38,771 nucleotides of DNA from Terriglobia bacterium (GCA_020073645.1 JAIQET010000046.1:1-38771), one strand, 5' to 3'; shown: positions 25,165 to 33,957, counted from the first letter of the stretch. Notes: generated by a model not told the origin, from the sequence alone. Translations and numbers: made by a program.

Positions 25165-25536
25165 TCAGGAGCGGGGCGGGCCGCGGTCGGTCTCAGGAGA
25201 GCCGATCGAGGAAACTACGATCACTGAGTCAAACGGCACCGAAATGTTACTGGCCGTGTGCTGGAGTGGGGCGGAAATCTCGAACCTATGGAACGCCAAG
25301 AACTGAAATTGGACGAAGCTGCGCAGGCCGCACTTGCCAGGTAGTGACCTCAGGACATGGCCACACGCAGGGGCAACCGCAGTCGAGGTGCCTTGTCTTT
25401 CCCGGGCACGAGCCTGTCGGGCCCTCGGACGGAGACAGGAAATCGCGGGCTGGCTGCCCCATCCGGCTACGCAAGCTGACGCTGATGTGGCGAGTGCCAA
25501 TATCAGCAGCACGGAAGTGATGGAAGTGCGGCGCAC
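25165..25536 (-). CDS. Small secreted cysteine-containing protein, doubtful
   Basis: A 123-residue frame with a credible signal peptide (RRTSITSVLLILALATSASA) and a C-terminus ending SPETDRGPPRS. It resembles small acidobacterial secreted proteins I have seen ending DRxPPxS. The middle (residues 35-60) is arginine-rich and low in order, and an alternative frame there is cysteine-rich, so a frameshift is possible. The GTG start has only a weak purine-rich site; the frame stays open upstream from a CTG. It lies 87 bp upstream of the DinB-like gene on the same strand. No function is proposed. Confidence 0.35.
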   Translation of the reverse strand: MRRTSITSVLLILALATSASACVAGWGSQPAISCLRPRARQARARERQGTSTAVAPACGHVLRSLPGKCGLRSFVQFQFLAFHRFEISAPLQHTASNISVPFDSVIVVSSIGSPETDRGPPRS

Positions 25537-25606
25537 GGGTTCTATTCTCAGACGTGCCAGCGACTGAAAGGTTACCGGCCTAATGCGAGCCTTTCATCAT
25601 GGTCGG

Positions 25607-25741
25607 CTACCCGTCGAAGTAACCCAGCTCGCATCCGATTGCGGGTGCTTCTGGGATTGTCCCCAAATACGGGCGATCCGGAAGTAATTCGCCTTGGACG
25701 AAGACAGGTTTTCCGAGCATCGGATGCAGGTAGTTGTTGTA
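25607..25741 (-). pseudogene. C-terminal remnant of a larger enzyme, possibly enolase-superfamily
   Basis: Reading leftwards, a frame ending with TAG at 25609-25607 gives YNNYLHPMLGKPVFVQGELL, then PDRPYLGTIPEAPAIGCELGYFDG. This looks like the tail of a mandelate racemase/dehydratase-type protein (GKPVFVxGEL-PDRPxLG pattern). No start exists: the frame runs straight into the MITE-like repeat at 25732-25908. The gene was probably truncated by that insertion or by a rearrangement. The family assignment is from pattern memory and tentative. Confidence 0.45.
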
Positions 25742-25908
25742 ATCAGGCGTAGGTGTTGAAAAACTCGAGATTTCAGAAATCAGGGAGAATTTGGGGGATA
25801 GAAAATGTCTAGCCGAGTAGAGAAAGTCGTTTGTAGGGCATCCTGACGCGATCTAATTTCTGCGGTTTTCTAGAAAGTGAGTTTTTCAACACCCACAGGC
25901 GTTTGCAC
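25732..25908 (+). repeat. MITE-like repeat, copy A (177 bp)
   Basis: Nearly identical to 26409-26585 and in the same orientation. Inverted ends GTGTTGAAAAACTC (25753-25766) and GAGTTTTTCAACAC (25879-25892) are flanked by further imperfect pairing, and CAGGCGT occurs on both outer sides. The interior has no coding capacity. Ends with GAGTTTTTCAACA are common on insertion sequences, so this is probably a non-autonomous derivative of an IS. Confidence 0.8.
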
Positions 25909-25990
25909 TCAGAACCCGGTCAATGAGTGCAATCGCGATTTTACGACAGTGCCGAACGAAGAGTGACACGCCAATAGCGGCTCCGAGCTG

Positions 25991-26353
25991 CTAAGAGTTT
26001 GATCGCTTGGGTAGGGCCTGAATTTTCCACCCAAATTTCTTTGCCATCATCCGAACGTAACGTTTCTGAGACCGAAGCTGTTCTGTCGGATCAGCCCTGT
26101 GCTTCTCGGTAGGCTTATCAACCGCGCTTTTCTCGACCAGCGTGATCTGAAGCTGATCTCCCACGCGAAGAGGTTTCTGCTTAATCCATGCGACGTGCTC
26201 CCTCACGGGGCTAATGAGCCCACCCACCTCTAGAAACAGGTCCCCTTTGCCGCCCCGCGTCACCCAATTCACGATGGCTGTCAGAACGCCGTCATCACCG
26301 ATGCCAGCCAGACAGAGCTTCTTTCCATTTAGATAAACTTCGAATGCGCGCAT
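25991..26353 (-). CDS. Conserved-looking hypothetical protein (120 aa) between two MITE-like repeats
   Basis: A 120-residue soluble protein starting MRAFEVYLNGKKLCLAGIGD and continuing with VLTAIVNWVTRGGKGDLFLEVGG and LRVGDQLQITLVEKSAVDKP. The first two thirds predict beta strands, and the tail is basic (SQKRYVRMMAKKFGWKIQALPKR). It has no signal peptide or known catalytic motif. The coding character is convincing and the ATG is followed directly by an ordered domain, but the ribosome site is weak (GGAAT lies some 10 nt upstream of the ATG... uncertain). I do not recognise a named family. Its position between two direct copies of the 177-bp repeat suggests capture or duplication around it. 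Confidence 0.7.
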   Translation of the reverse strand: MRAFEVYLNGKKLCLAGIGDDGVLTAIVNWVTRGGKGDLFLEVGGLISPVREHVAWIKQKPLRVGDQLQITLVEKSAVDKPTEKHRADPTEQLRSQKRYVRMMAKKFGWKIQALPKRSNS

Positions 26354-26408
26354 AGGAATACGATTCTAGCGGCATTGTCAAAAGTGCTCTGCTACGCTCG
26401 CTCCTGTC

Positions 26409-26585
26409 AGTTGTTGTAAAACAGGCGTGGCTGTTGAAAAACTCGAGATTTCAGAAATCAGGGAGAATTTGGGGGATAGAAAATGTCTAGCCGAGCAGAG
26501 AAAGTCGTTTGTAGGGCATCCTGACGCGATCTAATTCCCGCCGATTTCCAGAAAGTGAGTTTTTCAACACCCACAGGCGTTTACA
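26409..26585 (+). repeat. MITE-like repeat, copy B (177 bp)
   Basis: Same length and orientation as copy A. The inverted ends are CTGTTGAAAAACTC (26431-26444) and GAGTTTTTCAACAC (26557-26570). Differences from copy A cluster near the left end and around 26537-26550. CAGGCGT again lies on both outer sides. Confidence 0.8.
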
Positions 26586-26633
26586 CCAACCATCCCGAAC
26601 GACCGCTTATGAGATAGGTTGATAGTTTCTAAG

Positions 26634-27005
26634 TCAACTCTTAGGTTCGCGGCTGGTTTCCGCAAGGGGAACGGAAGTGGCCGGTCCCGCCACCTCGAGC
26701 TGCTGGATGAAGGCTTCGAGGCGCTTCCAGTCATCCACCGTGGCGCCGTTGGTGAACTGTATTCCTATGCCGTTGGTATCGCGGCGACGCACGATGCCCC
26801 AAACATCGGCGTGGATAAGGGTGGTCTGGAGTACCACTCGAACCCTGACATTCTCATGAATCTGCTGAGATGTTTCCAGGTAGCAGCCGCTCAAACTGAT
26901 GTTCTTCAGTCGGGCTAAGGTTCCTGCGCCCGTTTTCGGTTCCCGCACTACTACGGTGGTAGAGAGGGGGTATCGCGGATGCACCGGGGCGCTGTTGGTG
27001 AGCAT
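26634..27005 (-). CDS. PilZ-domain protein
   Basis: A single PilZ domain of 123 residues. HPRYPLS (9-15) corresponds to the N-terminal arginine motif, but only one arginine is present where RxxxR is usual. NISLSG (35-40) matches the N/D-x-S-x-x-G motif, and GIVRRRDTNGIGIQF fits the later strands. PilZ proteins bind cyclic di-GMP and act on motility, exopolysaccharide or transcription through partners. With one arginine missing, binding may be weak. No partner gene is adjacent, so its target is unknown. It lies between repeat copy B and the nitrilase homologue on the same strand, with about 200 bp of gene-free DNA before the latter. Confidence 0.85.
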   Translation of the reverse strand: MLTNSAPVHPRYPLSTTVVVREPKTGAGTLARLKNISLSGCYLETSQQIHENVRVRVVLQTTLIHADVWGIVRRRDTNGIGIQFTNGATVDDWKRLEAFIQQLEVAGPATSVPLAETSREPKS

Positions 27006-27209
27006 GGCTGGTTAAGCGACAGTTCCGCTTGTGTGCCCTGACGTTACCCAGCCCGGGACCCAAGGGCAAATTACGAAAGTTTCGGAGGGTCCGACGTCGA
27101 GTGCGTGCCGCTCTGGGGAATACCGCGGAAGCCGAAAGGGGCCACCCCATTAGAGGTCAAATTTTGCCCCCTGGGATTTCCTGGTTGTCCTGTCGATTTC
27201 TGGGCCAGA

Positions 27210-28292
27210 CTACCGTGCCGGCTTTTTCCAGATATCCCGATCGTGCATCAGCCTGATCTGGCGCTTGATCACCTTCTGGCGGTATTCGGCGTGCTTCATC
27301 GGCTCCCGCTTCAGGTAGAGGTTCTTGGGGTAGATGGGCTTTTCGTAGAGGATCTGGTAGAGCTCCGTGCGCAGGTCCTTCAGCCAGTTGTCCCACTGTG
27401 CCCGGGCGCGATGGTCGCGCAAGGCTTCAATGTCAATCACCCCGGCCACGTAGGTTGAGCCCCCACCGTATTCCTGGCGACCGACGATCTGTCCCTTGTA
27501 GTTGATGATGAACGAACGCCCGCCAAAGGTATCGATGGGTGTCGTCTCTTCCGGGAACAGGTAATACGTTCCTAAGTTCGGGGCAACGATGTACAGGTTG
27601 TTATCTAGAGCGCGTGCCCGGCTTTGGATTTCAAAGATCTCGTTGCCGGTGGCGGGATGCGGGTAGGATGCGCGGTAAACCACTTCCGCCCCGTTCAGTG
27701 CCAGAGCCCTAGCGTTCTCCGGGTAGGAGCCTTCGTTGGCCATCATGATGCCCAAACGGCCAATCTCGGTATCGGCGACTGGCCAGAAGGCATCCAAATT
27801 GCGCCCGTACTTTTCAATCCACCAGTCGTAAATGTCGTGCGGGCAGACGGAGTGCTCTACCGGGAACAGCGGCGAGACCTTGTAGTGCTTAAGGATTACT
27901 TTGCCTTTTGGATTGAGGATGAACCCAACGTTAAAGAAACGGTCCTTCAGGTCAGGATGACGCGCTTTCGCCTGAGCCATGATGAAAGCGTTGTATTCAA
28001 CCGCAATCTTGCCCAGTTCCTCGGTTTCCTCGCCGGGGATATCAATGGCGCACTCCCGCGCGAACTTGACGTGGTCCAGATCCAGTACTTCGTCATTGAA
28101 AGCCTGCAAAGCCCCTTCGGGGAAAGCAATCAAGCGCACCGGGATGTCGAGCGCCGACAACCAGCTGGCGGCTTTCACCAGGTGCTTCAGGTGTTCGAGG
28201 TTGATTTTGATGTCTTTGCGGCGGCGAATTCCACGGACGGCAGGGATAAGGCCTACGGCGGTATACGGTTTGACCACGACTCTCGTCCTCAT
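27210..28292 (-). CDS. Nitrilase-superfamily protein lacking the catalytic cysteine
   Basis: A 360-residue carbon-nitrogen hydrolase-fold protein close to aliphatic amidase (AmiE/formamidase) in layout. The catalytic Glu is in FPEGAL (Glu59) and the Lys in LKHYKV (Lys138). At the nucleophile site, where AmiE has ICDDGNYPE, this protein reads MANEGSYPE, putting Ala185 in place of Cys. The next segment RALALNGAEVVYRASYPHP is well conserved, so the fold is under constraint. It should not hydrolyse amides by the usual route and may be a binding protein or a scaffold. The start at 28292 matches the family N-terminus. It lies 82 bp downstream of a TonB-receptor gene on the same strand. Confidence 0.85.
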   Translation of the reverse strand: MRTRVVVKPYTAVGLIPAVRGIRRRKDIKINLEHLKHLVKAASWLSALDIPVRLIAFPEGALQAFNDEVLDLDHVKFARECAIDIPGEETEELGKIAVEYNAFIMAQAKARHPDLKDRFFNVGFILNPKGKVILKHYKVSPLFPVEHSVCPHDIYDWWIEKYGRNLDAFWPVADTEIGRLGIMMANEGSYPENARALALNGAEVVYRASYPHPATGNEIFEIQSRARALDNNLYIVAPNLGTYYLFPEETTPIDTFGGRSFIINYKGQIVGRQEYGGGSTYVAGVIDIEALRDHRARAQWDNWLKDLRTELYQILYEKPIYPKNLYLKREPMKHAEYRQKVIKRQIRLMHDRDIWKKPAR

Positions 28293-28342
28293 TGGATGGG
28301 GCAGCGACGAAAAACTAGACGGCTCCCAGGCGTTGATTGGCC

Positions 28343-28363
28343 AAGGGGGCTGAACGCCCCCTG
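28343..28363 (-). terminator. GC-rich stem-loop between receptor and nitrilase-like genes
   Basis: GGGGGC (28345-28350), loop TGAAC, GCCCCC (28356-28361), extendable by one more weak pair. It has no T-run. It lies in the short gap between two co-directional genes, so it may lower downstream expression or protect the receptor message instead of ending transcription. Confidence 0.5.
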
Positions 28364-28374
28364 GCCTCCAGAAG

Positions 28375-31300
28375 CTAGAACGTGACCCGGAACGAAAGTT
28401 GGAGCTGGCGTGCCGGCGATGCGAATTTTGGCGAACCAAAGGTGGGGTTGCCAGGGCTCGAAATATGGTCGCCGAACTCCCTCGGCACAGCGCCGATAAA
28501 GTCCGGAGCGCCGTACACGTGATCCACGTCCTCCACGTTGGGCCGGTTTAACACGTTGAAGGCCTCAATACTAGCCTCTCCCTTAATGCGCTCGGTGAAA
28601 GGAATCTCCCGCTGCAGGCGCAGATCCACATCATAGTATGGATCGCCCTTGTAGGAGTTGCGCGGACTGACTCCCACGCGATCAGGGAAGGGGAACGAAT
28701 CACCATTGGTATCAAATCCCGCATTGATGCTGAAGAAACGAGCGCTTTGCAGGCTCGTGACCGTGGAGAACTTGAAGTCGCGAAAGTAGATCGGCCATTC
28801 CTTGGGGGATTCGGTCAAGAACGCCAGCGTGAAGCGGTGGCGAATATCATTGTCGCCGACGGCCCGGTCAAATTCCGGATGGAGGTAGTTCTCCGGCGTG
28901 TTGGGCAGGTTGACCGTGGTGGCGATGTCGATAGACTTCGCGTAGGTGTAGTTGGCCAGGAAGTTGAAGTGGTGCGAGAAGGCTTTGCGCACACTGAGCG
29001 TGCCGGCGTTGTAGATCGAAAAACCAATCGGCTTAACGTACAAAACGAAGCCGAACGGCTCAGGCAAAGGCGCAAAGAACTGTTTGCAGCCACTGCTGAC
29101 GAGCAGGTCGCATCCCGGCTGTGGGGCGCCATTGATGCTGGAATAGACCGGCAAGCGTGACGCGTGCTGCCATTGGTATCCCAACGTCATGTAGAAGTCC
29201 TTGCCCAGCTGATGTTCCAGTTCAACACTGGCCTGCTCGGAGAAAGGCAGGGGGAAGTCCTTCTTCGCGTAACCGAGAGGAACTTGCCCGAGTTGGGTTG
29301 GCGCCGGATACATGCCCTTGGTGACGAAGTTGACGAAATCCGACCTTAACGGAAAGATCGGAGCATCGCCGACGGCGCCGGACGGGCCGAACCCGATCAA
29401 GTTCTGGCTGGGATTGGAGAAATCAGGCAGAAACGGTTGGGTAAAAGGGGTGAATTCTGAGGCACCGACCCAACTTACCAAAATGTCGCTGTAGACAAAA
29501 GGCCCAGTGAACAGGCCAAATCCGCCGCGCAGCACACCTTTGCCTCCGTTGAAGGCATAAGCGAAAGCGGCGCGCGGTTGGACATTGCCGTATTGCGTGG
29601 GATGGAACCCGCCGATCTGCTTCAGGTCGGATCCCGAGGGTAGGTTATCCACATCATATCGGAGACCCAAAGTGAAAGTTAGATTGGGCCTGGCTTTCCA
29701 CTGGTCTTGCGCATACAGCGACCACAGAATGTGGCGGTAATTCACCGTGGTGGCGTCGTTGAAAGTTTGCTCGCTCGGCCCGGCGTACAGGCCAGCCTCA
29801 AAGTTGGGGTCGCGGTTGGGAATCTGGGTACCGAATAACGAACGCGGCTCCAGGAACAGAAAAGCCACGGGAGTGCCGTCGTTGGGGGGCGGCAAGAAGA
29901 AGGTCTGTGGGGCGAAGATCGCGAACCCGGGGCTGAACAGCGGGACTTGTGTCCCCGTCCAGATAGGCTGCACCTCGCCGCCGAACCTGAACGTGTGGTT
30001 GCCGCGCGTGTAGGTAATATTCTCCGCCACCTGGAAGTGCTGCTCGCGGTAAAAACGAACGCTGCCCACAAACCCACCCGACGACAACAGGTCAGGAATA
30101 CCTAAGGCCGGCTCGAATCCCAGCCCCTTGGGCTCCAGATTGAAGGTGCGCCTGCCATACTGCACCAGGGTTTCCGAAGTCAGATCATGGTTGAACACGT
30201 GAATTAGGTTGCCGTATACAGTCTGGTCGCGCACCGGGTTGTCGCGATAGGAGGAAGGCAGTCCTTCGCCCGGCGCCGCGCCGCGGGCGTTTTTCTTGCG
30301 CGAATCGTTGAACAGATACGTGATGTTGAGAAAAGTCTTGTCGCTGAAGATGTTGTTGGTTTTGGCGATGACCTTATCGTAATCGTCAATGGTCAGGATG
30401 GAATTCAGACTCTCGGGCTGCAAACCGAGGTCTTGCTTGACCTGGTTAATGCTGGGACTCCCCGGGCCGAAGAGGCCCGGCGTATTGATGGCGTTTATGA
30501 TGAAGGCTGAATAGACCGGCGATTCGGCCCGCCTCTGTCCCTCGTAGCCCAGGAAATAGAAGGTCTTGTCCTTGCGGATGGGACCGCCCACAGTCGCGCC
30601 AAACTGGTTGAAGCGCAGGGTATTGAAGCCAGGAGCCGCGAGCAGGTTGTTGGCATCCAGGTTGTTGTTGCGGAAGAATTCGTAGGCTGAGCCGTGCACC
30701 TCATTGGTTCCCGATTTGGTGACGGTGTTTACCACCGAGCCCAGGTTGCGGCCGTTATCACCCGTGTAGGGGCTGTCCACCACACGAAATTCCTGCACCC
30801 AGTCCTGCGATGGGCTGATGCGCTGCACCCCCGAGATGCTGGTGGTGTAATCGATGCCGTCCAGGGCAAAGAACGACGTATGGCTCTCGCGGAGGCCGCC
30901 AAAACTGAGCTTGAGAACCGTCTCGGTAAACGGCGACTGCGCCCCGACGGCGGTACTTCTGCCCACGTTCACGGACGGGGTCAGCAGAACAAAGTCAATG
31001 AAGTCGCGCCCGGAAATGGGCAGGTCGTCGATTTTCGTGGTGTCAATGACCTGGCTGATGTCGGATTTTTCTGTGTCGATGCCCTGGGCGACCTCTTGCA
31101 CTTCCACCTGCTGTGTCACGGTGACACCCAAGGTAACCACCAGAGAGGCGGTCTGGCCCACCGACAGAGATACCGGCAGCTTGCGCGTAGTGAACCCCTT
31201 GGCCTCGACGGTGAGTTCGTAGTTGCCGGCGGGGACGCCCGCGATCACGGACAAACCGTGGGATTCGGAGACGTCGCTGCGCTGGGCGCCGGTTTGGGTG

Positions 31301-31452
31301 TTTCGCAGGGTGACGGATGCGCCTGGAATCACGGCGCCGGTTTGGTCATTCACCGTCACCTTTAAGGTGGCCAGTTCCTGGCCCTTTGCGTTCCACGACC
31401 ACAACAGAAACAAAACCGCAGCGCCCACTGCCCAAGACGAAGTCCGCTTCAT
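28375..31452 (-). CDS. TonB-dependent receptor, Oar-like, with carboxypeptidase-regulatory domain
   Basis: A 1025-residue outer-membrane receptor. The signal peptide (about 1-24, MKRTSSWAVGAAVLFLLWSW) is followed by a carboxypeptidase-regulatory-like domain (LKVTVNDQTGAVIPGASVTL, GNYELTVEAKGFTTRKL). The plug contains DLPISGRDFIDFVLLTPSV and SGTNEVHGSAYEFFRNNNLD. The long barrel ends LQLSFRVTF with terminal Phe. The start at 31452 has AAGGGGAT upstream; longer frames lack support. It differs from the 13672 receptor in the plug and is not a recent copy. Neighbours are a StyA-like monooxygenase upstream and a nitrilase homologue downstream, so its substrate may be an aromatic or nitrogenous compound rather than a glycan. 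That is inference. Confidence 0.9.
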   Translation of the reverse strand: MKRTSSWAVGAAVLFLLWSWNAKGQELATLKVTVNDQTGAVIPGASVTLRNTQTGAQRSDVSESHGLSVIAGVPAGNYELTVEAKGFTTRKLPVSLSVGQTASLVVTLGVTVTQQVEVQEVAQGIDTEKSDISQVIDTTKIDDLPISGRDFIDFVLLTPSVNVGRSTAVGAQSPFTETVLKLSFGGLRESHTSFFALDGIDYTTSISGVQRISPSQDWVQEFRVVDSPYTGDNGRNLGSVVNTVTKSGTNEVHGSAYEFFRNNNLDANNLLAAPGFNTLRFNQFGATVGGPIRKDKTFYFLGYEGQRRAESPVYSAFIINAINTPGLFGPGSPSINQVKQDLGLQPESLNSILTIDDYDKVIAKTNNIFSDKTFLNITYLFNDSRKKNARGAAPGEGLPSSYRDNPVRDQTVYGNLIHVFNHDLTSETLVQYGRRTFNLEPKGLGFEPALGIPDLLSSGGFVGSVRFYREQHFQVAENITYTRGNHTFRFGGEVQPIWTGTQVPLFSPGFAIFAPQTFFLPPPNDGTPVAFLFLEPRSLFGTQIPNRDPNFEAGLYAGPSEQTFNDATTVNYRHILWSLYAQDQWKARPNLTFTLGLRYDVDNLPSGSDLKQIGGFHPTQYGNVQPRAAFAYAFNGGKGVLRGGFGLFTGPFVYSDILVSWVGASEFTPFTQPFLPDFSNPSQNLIGFGPSGAVGDAPIFPLRSDFVNFVTKGMYPAPTQLGQVPLGYAKKDFPLPFSEQASVELEHQLGKDFYMTLGYQWQHASRLPVYSSINGAPQPGCDLLVSSGCKQFFAPLPEPFGFVLYVKPIGFSIYNAGTLSVRKAFSHHFNFLANYTYAKSIDIATTVNLPNTPENYLHPEFDRAVGDNDIRHRFTLAFLTESPKEWPIYFRDFKFSTVTSLQSARFFSINAGFDTNGDSFPFPDRVGVSPRNSYKGDPYYDVDLRLQREIPFTERIKGEASIEAFNVLNRPNVEDVDHVYGAPDFIGAVPREFGDHISSPGNPTFGSPKFASPARQLQLSFRVTF

Positions 31453-31700
31453 GGGATCCCCTTTTTTGTCGGACCGGCGTTTGCCTTCCCTGGTCCGGGT
31501 TTTTCGCATGTTGAAACGTTCAACAAACCAACGATTGAACAAAGATTCCTTCCGCAACTGTGCGAGCGGTCTGCCTTTGGCCGAATGCCCCACTTACGGA
31601 GGTTCGGCGACGATCGGTTGTGAACTCAGCTTCGTAACGGACGCTACCCAAACCTCGTTACCCCCACATTGGCAACGAGAGATGTGAAATAGTGCCGCCA

Positions 31701-31729
31701 ATTCAACAACGGTACCGGCGGATTGTCAA
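31701..31729 (-). promoter_or_regulatory. Putative sigma-70-type promoter for the TonB receptor gene
   Basis: On the minus strand, TTGACA (31729-31724) is followed after exactly 17 bp by TTGAAT (31706-31701). The rest of the 301-bp gap holds no gene. It would form a leader of over 240 nt and includes an inverted pair GTAACG/CGTTAC (around 31636-31663) that may be an operator. Confidence 0.5.
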
Positions 31730-31753
31730 GGCCCATCTGGCAGAAAGCCCGCT

Positions 31754-32986
31754 TTACGCGGCGGCACCCGCCAGTTGCTTGATCATCTTGTCAGCCTCGG
31801 CAGGATCAAACCACCAGGGAGAATAATCCGGCGGATTGTTGAACCCATTGCTGATCTTGCTGGCTAACCGCGGAATCTGGCTGGCGGTGCCCATCAGTTG
31901 CAGAATCTGTGGTTCGGGCGGCACCAGCAGGGAATTGGTCCACCGGACGACCCACTGCGCGTAATCCCAGAAAATGTCGAAGGTCTGCTGCATCCACTGG
32001 GCATCGAACGGCTTGTTGCCGCGCTCCAGGATTCGCTTCAAGTAGATGCTGGCCGCCTTGCTGGCCGTGTTCGATCCCTGTCCGGTGACGGGATCGTTGG
32101 TGGCCACCACGTCCGCCATTCCCAGCGCGCATCGGCCACCTGACAATTTGCAAACCGGCTTGCGCACGGTCGGCGGGAACCGCCCTGCCAGGATTCCGTT
32201 GTCGTCGGTCAGTTCGATGTTTCGGCAGCGTTCTCCCTCGATCGGCATGAAGGTATCAAGCACCCACTTGCTCTTGGCCAGATGCTGTTCCGGAGTCTTC
32301 ACGTCGTTCCAGCAATCCATCGGGCCGCCGGGAACGCCCTCGAACACCATGATCTCGCACGCGCCGGTTGTCGTGAGTGCCGGGAAGACGAAGTATTCCC
32401 CGACTCCCGGGACCAGATTGAAGGAAACGGCCGTGAACGGCTGGCGCGGGACCATGCCCTTCACATAGGTCAGTGCCAGCGCCCGCATCGGCTTGTCGAA
32501 GGGAGATTTTTCCGCGTCCCGCTCGAACATGCGGTTGATCTCGCCCTTGCCAGCGGCCACGATTACCAGGTCATAGTTCTTGCTGTATTCGTCGACGTCT
32601 TGTGGCCCAGCGTCTTTGATCACCAGGTTGCCACCGCGCTTGGCAAATTCCTTCGTCCAACCCGCGAATTTCACCCGCTGGTCCAACGACTGGCCATAGC
32701 GGTCGAGTTTGGACTCCCAGAACAGAGCCTTGGTCTTGTCTGGCCCGGGAATGGTGAAGGCAATTCCTTCCGTGACGGGACACTCCTTTTCCCAGAAATT
32801 GATCCCCAAGTCCCGTTCATTCTGCAGCGAATCGTGGAACATGAACTGGCTGGAGCTGACCCGACCGTTGAAGATCTGCTCCGGCGTTCGGTTGGATACC
32901 ACCGTGACTTCGTAATTGTTTTTCAACAGTCCCAAAGCCAGTTGAAGCCCGGACTGCCCACCACCGATGATGGCAATTTTTCTCAT
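31754..32986 (-). CDS. StyA-like FAD-dependent monooxygenase (styrene/indole type)
   Basis: A 410-residue group E flavoprotein monooxygenase of normal StyA length. It has an N-terminal Rossmann motif IGGGQSGLQLALGLL, the family signature NGRVSSSQFMFHDSLQNERDLGINFWE, LVIVAAGKGE, and the substrate-domain run YFVFPALTTTGACEIMVFEG followed by GGPMDCWND. The C-terminus has ATNDPVTGQGSNTASKAA. StyA proteins epoxidise styrene or indole with FADH2 supplied by a separate reductase (StyB). No stand-alone styB is in the window; the only reductase sequence is the damaged fusion at 35200-35623. The start at 32986 has GGGGAGAG upstream. It is divergent from the dehydrogenase gene. Confidence 0.9.
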   Translation of the reverse strand: MRKIAIIGGGQSGLQLALGLLKNNYEVTVVSNRTPEQIFNGRVSSSQFMFHDSLQNERDLGINFWEKECPVTEGIAFTIPGPDKTKALFWESKLDRYGQSLDQRVKFAGWTKEFAKRGGNLVIKDAGPQDVDEYSKNYDLVIVAAGKGEINRMFERDAEKSPFDKPMRALALTYVKGMVPRQPFTAVSFNLVPGVGEYFVFPALTTTGACEIMVFEGVPGGPMDCWNDVKTPEQHLAKSKWVLDTFMPIEGERCRNIELTDDNGILAGRFPPTVRKPVCKLSGGRCALGMADVVATNDPVTGQGSNTASKAASIYLKRILERGNKPFDAQWMQQTFDIFWDYAQWVVRWTNSLLVPPEPQILQLMGTASQIPRLASKISNGFNNPPDYSPWWFDPAEADKMIKQLAGAAA

Positions 32987-33148
32987 GGAGTGCTCTCCCC
33001 TTGGTCCCGTGGCCGCCTTCACCCGCCGGGTGCCCAAATATAACTTATCCGTCAAGTCCTGCGCTGCTGGACCTGCACGCTCTTGTTCGACAGTCGGCCC
33101 CGTGGTAGCTTTCCTCTGCCAAAGACCAGCCGCACTCAGGAGATCACC

Positions 33149-33937
33149 ATGGAGGGATTGAAGGGGAAGGTTGCCATTGTCACGGGTGGCGCAACGATGA
33201 TCGGCGCTGCCGTAGTGCGAGCCTTTCACGGCGAAGGGACGAAAGTCGTGATTGCGGACATCAACGAGGAAGCGGGGAAGGCGGTCGTCAAGCCGCTCGG
33301 CAAAGATGTGCTGTTCGTAAAGACCGACCTGGCGGATGATGCACAGATTGCCGCCTGCGTCGAGCGCACGCTAGCGACCTTCGGGGGCATCGACTTCCTC
33401 GTCAACCTGGCCTGCGTCTACATTGACGATGCGCTGAACTCAACTCGCAAGGATTGGCTGGACAGTTACAACATCAACGTTGTCGGTGGCGTGATGATGC
33501 TGAAAGCCGTGCGTCCGCACATGGTCAACAGAGGCGGGGGGGCGGTGGTCAACTTTGGCAGCATCAGCGCGAAGGTAGCGCAGACCGGCCGTTGGCTGTA
33601 TCCCGTGACCAAGGCCGCCACGCTGCAACTCACGCGCAACGAAGCAATGGATCTGGCGGGGGACAAGATCCGTGTCAACTCGGTCTCTCCGGGCTGGACC
33701 TGGTGCCGCCTGATGGATGAGTTGACCCACGGCGACAAGGCGAAAACCAACCGGGTCGGCGGTCCCTTCCACCTTTTGGGACGCATCGGCGAGCCGGAAG
33801 AAGTGGCCGAAGCGGTTTTGTTTCTCTGTTCCACGCACGCTTCCTTTATCACGGGAACAGATCTTGCGGTGGATGGTGGTTACTCCGCCATGGGACCGGA
33901 GATGGCTGCACCCGCAATTCCCAAACTGATGGAATAA
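33149..33937 (+). CDS. Short-chain dehydrogenase/reductase
   Basis: A 262-residue classical SDR. The cofactor motif is TGGATMIG (12-19), where the usual middle Gly is Met. D37 in VVIADIN suggests NAD preference. NLAC (86-89) replaces the common NNAG. The catalytic Ser138, Tyr151 and Lys155 (YPVTK) are present with normal spacing, and VNSVSPGWTW and the C-terminal TGTDLAVDGGYSAM fit. The start at 33149 has CAGGAG upstream. It is 20 nt before the StyA-StyB fusion gene and in the same direction, so it may oxidise or reduce the product of that enzyme. Substrate unknown. Confidence 0.9.
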   Translation: MEGLKGKVAIVTGGATMIGAAVVRAFHGEGTKVVIADINEEAGKAVVKPLGKDVLFVKTDLADDAQIAACVERTLATFGGIDFLVNLACVYIDDALNSTRKDWLDSYNINVVGGVMMLKAVRPHMVNRGGGAVVNFGSISAKVAQTGRWLYPVTKAATLQLTRNEAMDLAGDKIRVNSVSPGWTWCRLMDELTHGDKAKTNRVGGPFHLLGRIGEPEEVAEAVLFLCSTHASFITGTDLAVDGGYSAMGPEMAAPAIPKLME

Positions 33938-33957
33938 ACGAAAAGGGCCCAATCCGC

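Noticed and set aside
25732..26585. An integron-like cassette with attC sites
   Set aside because: The repeat-gene-repeat layout and the AGGCGTT-like ends recall attC sites, but no GTTRRRY core pair is present, the two repeats are nearly identical in sequence, which real attC sites rarely are outside superintegrons, and no integrase gene is nearby.
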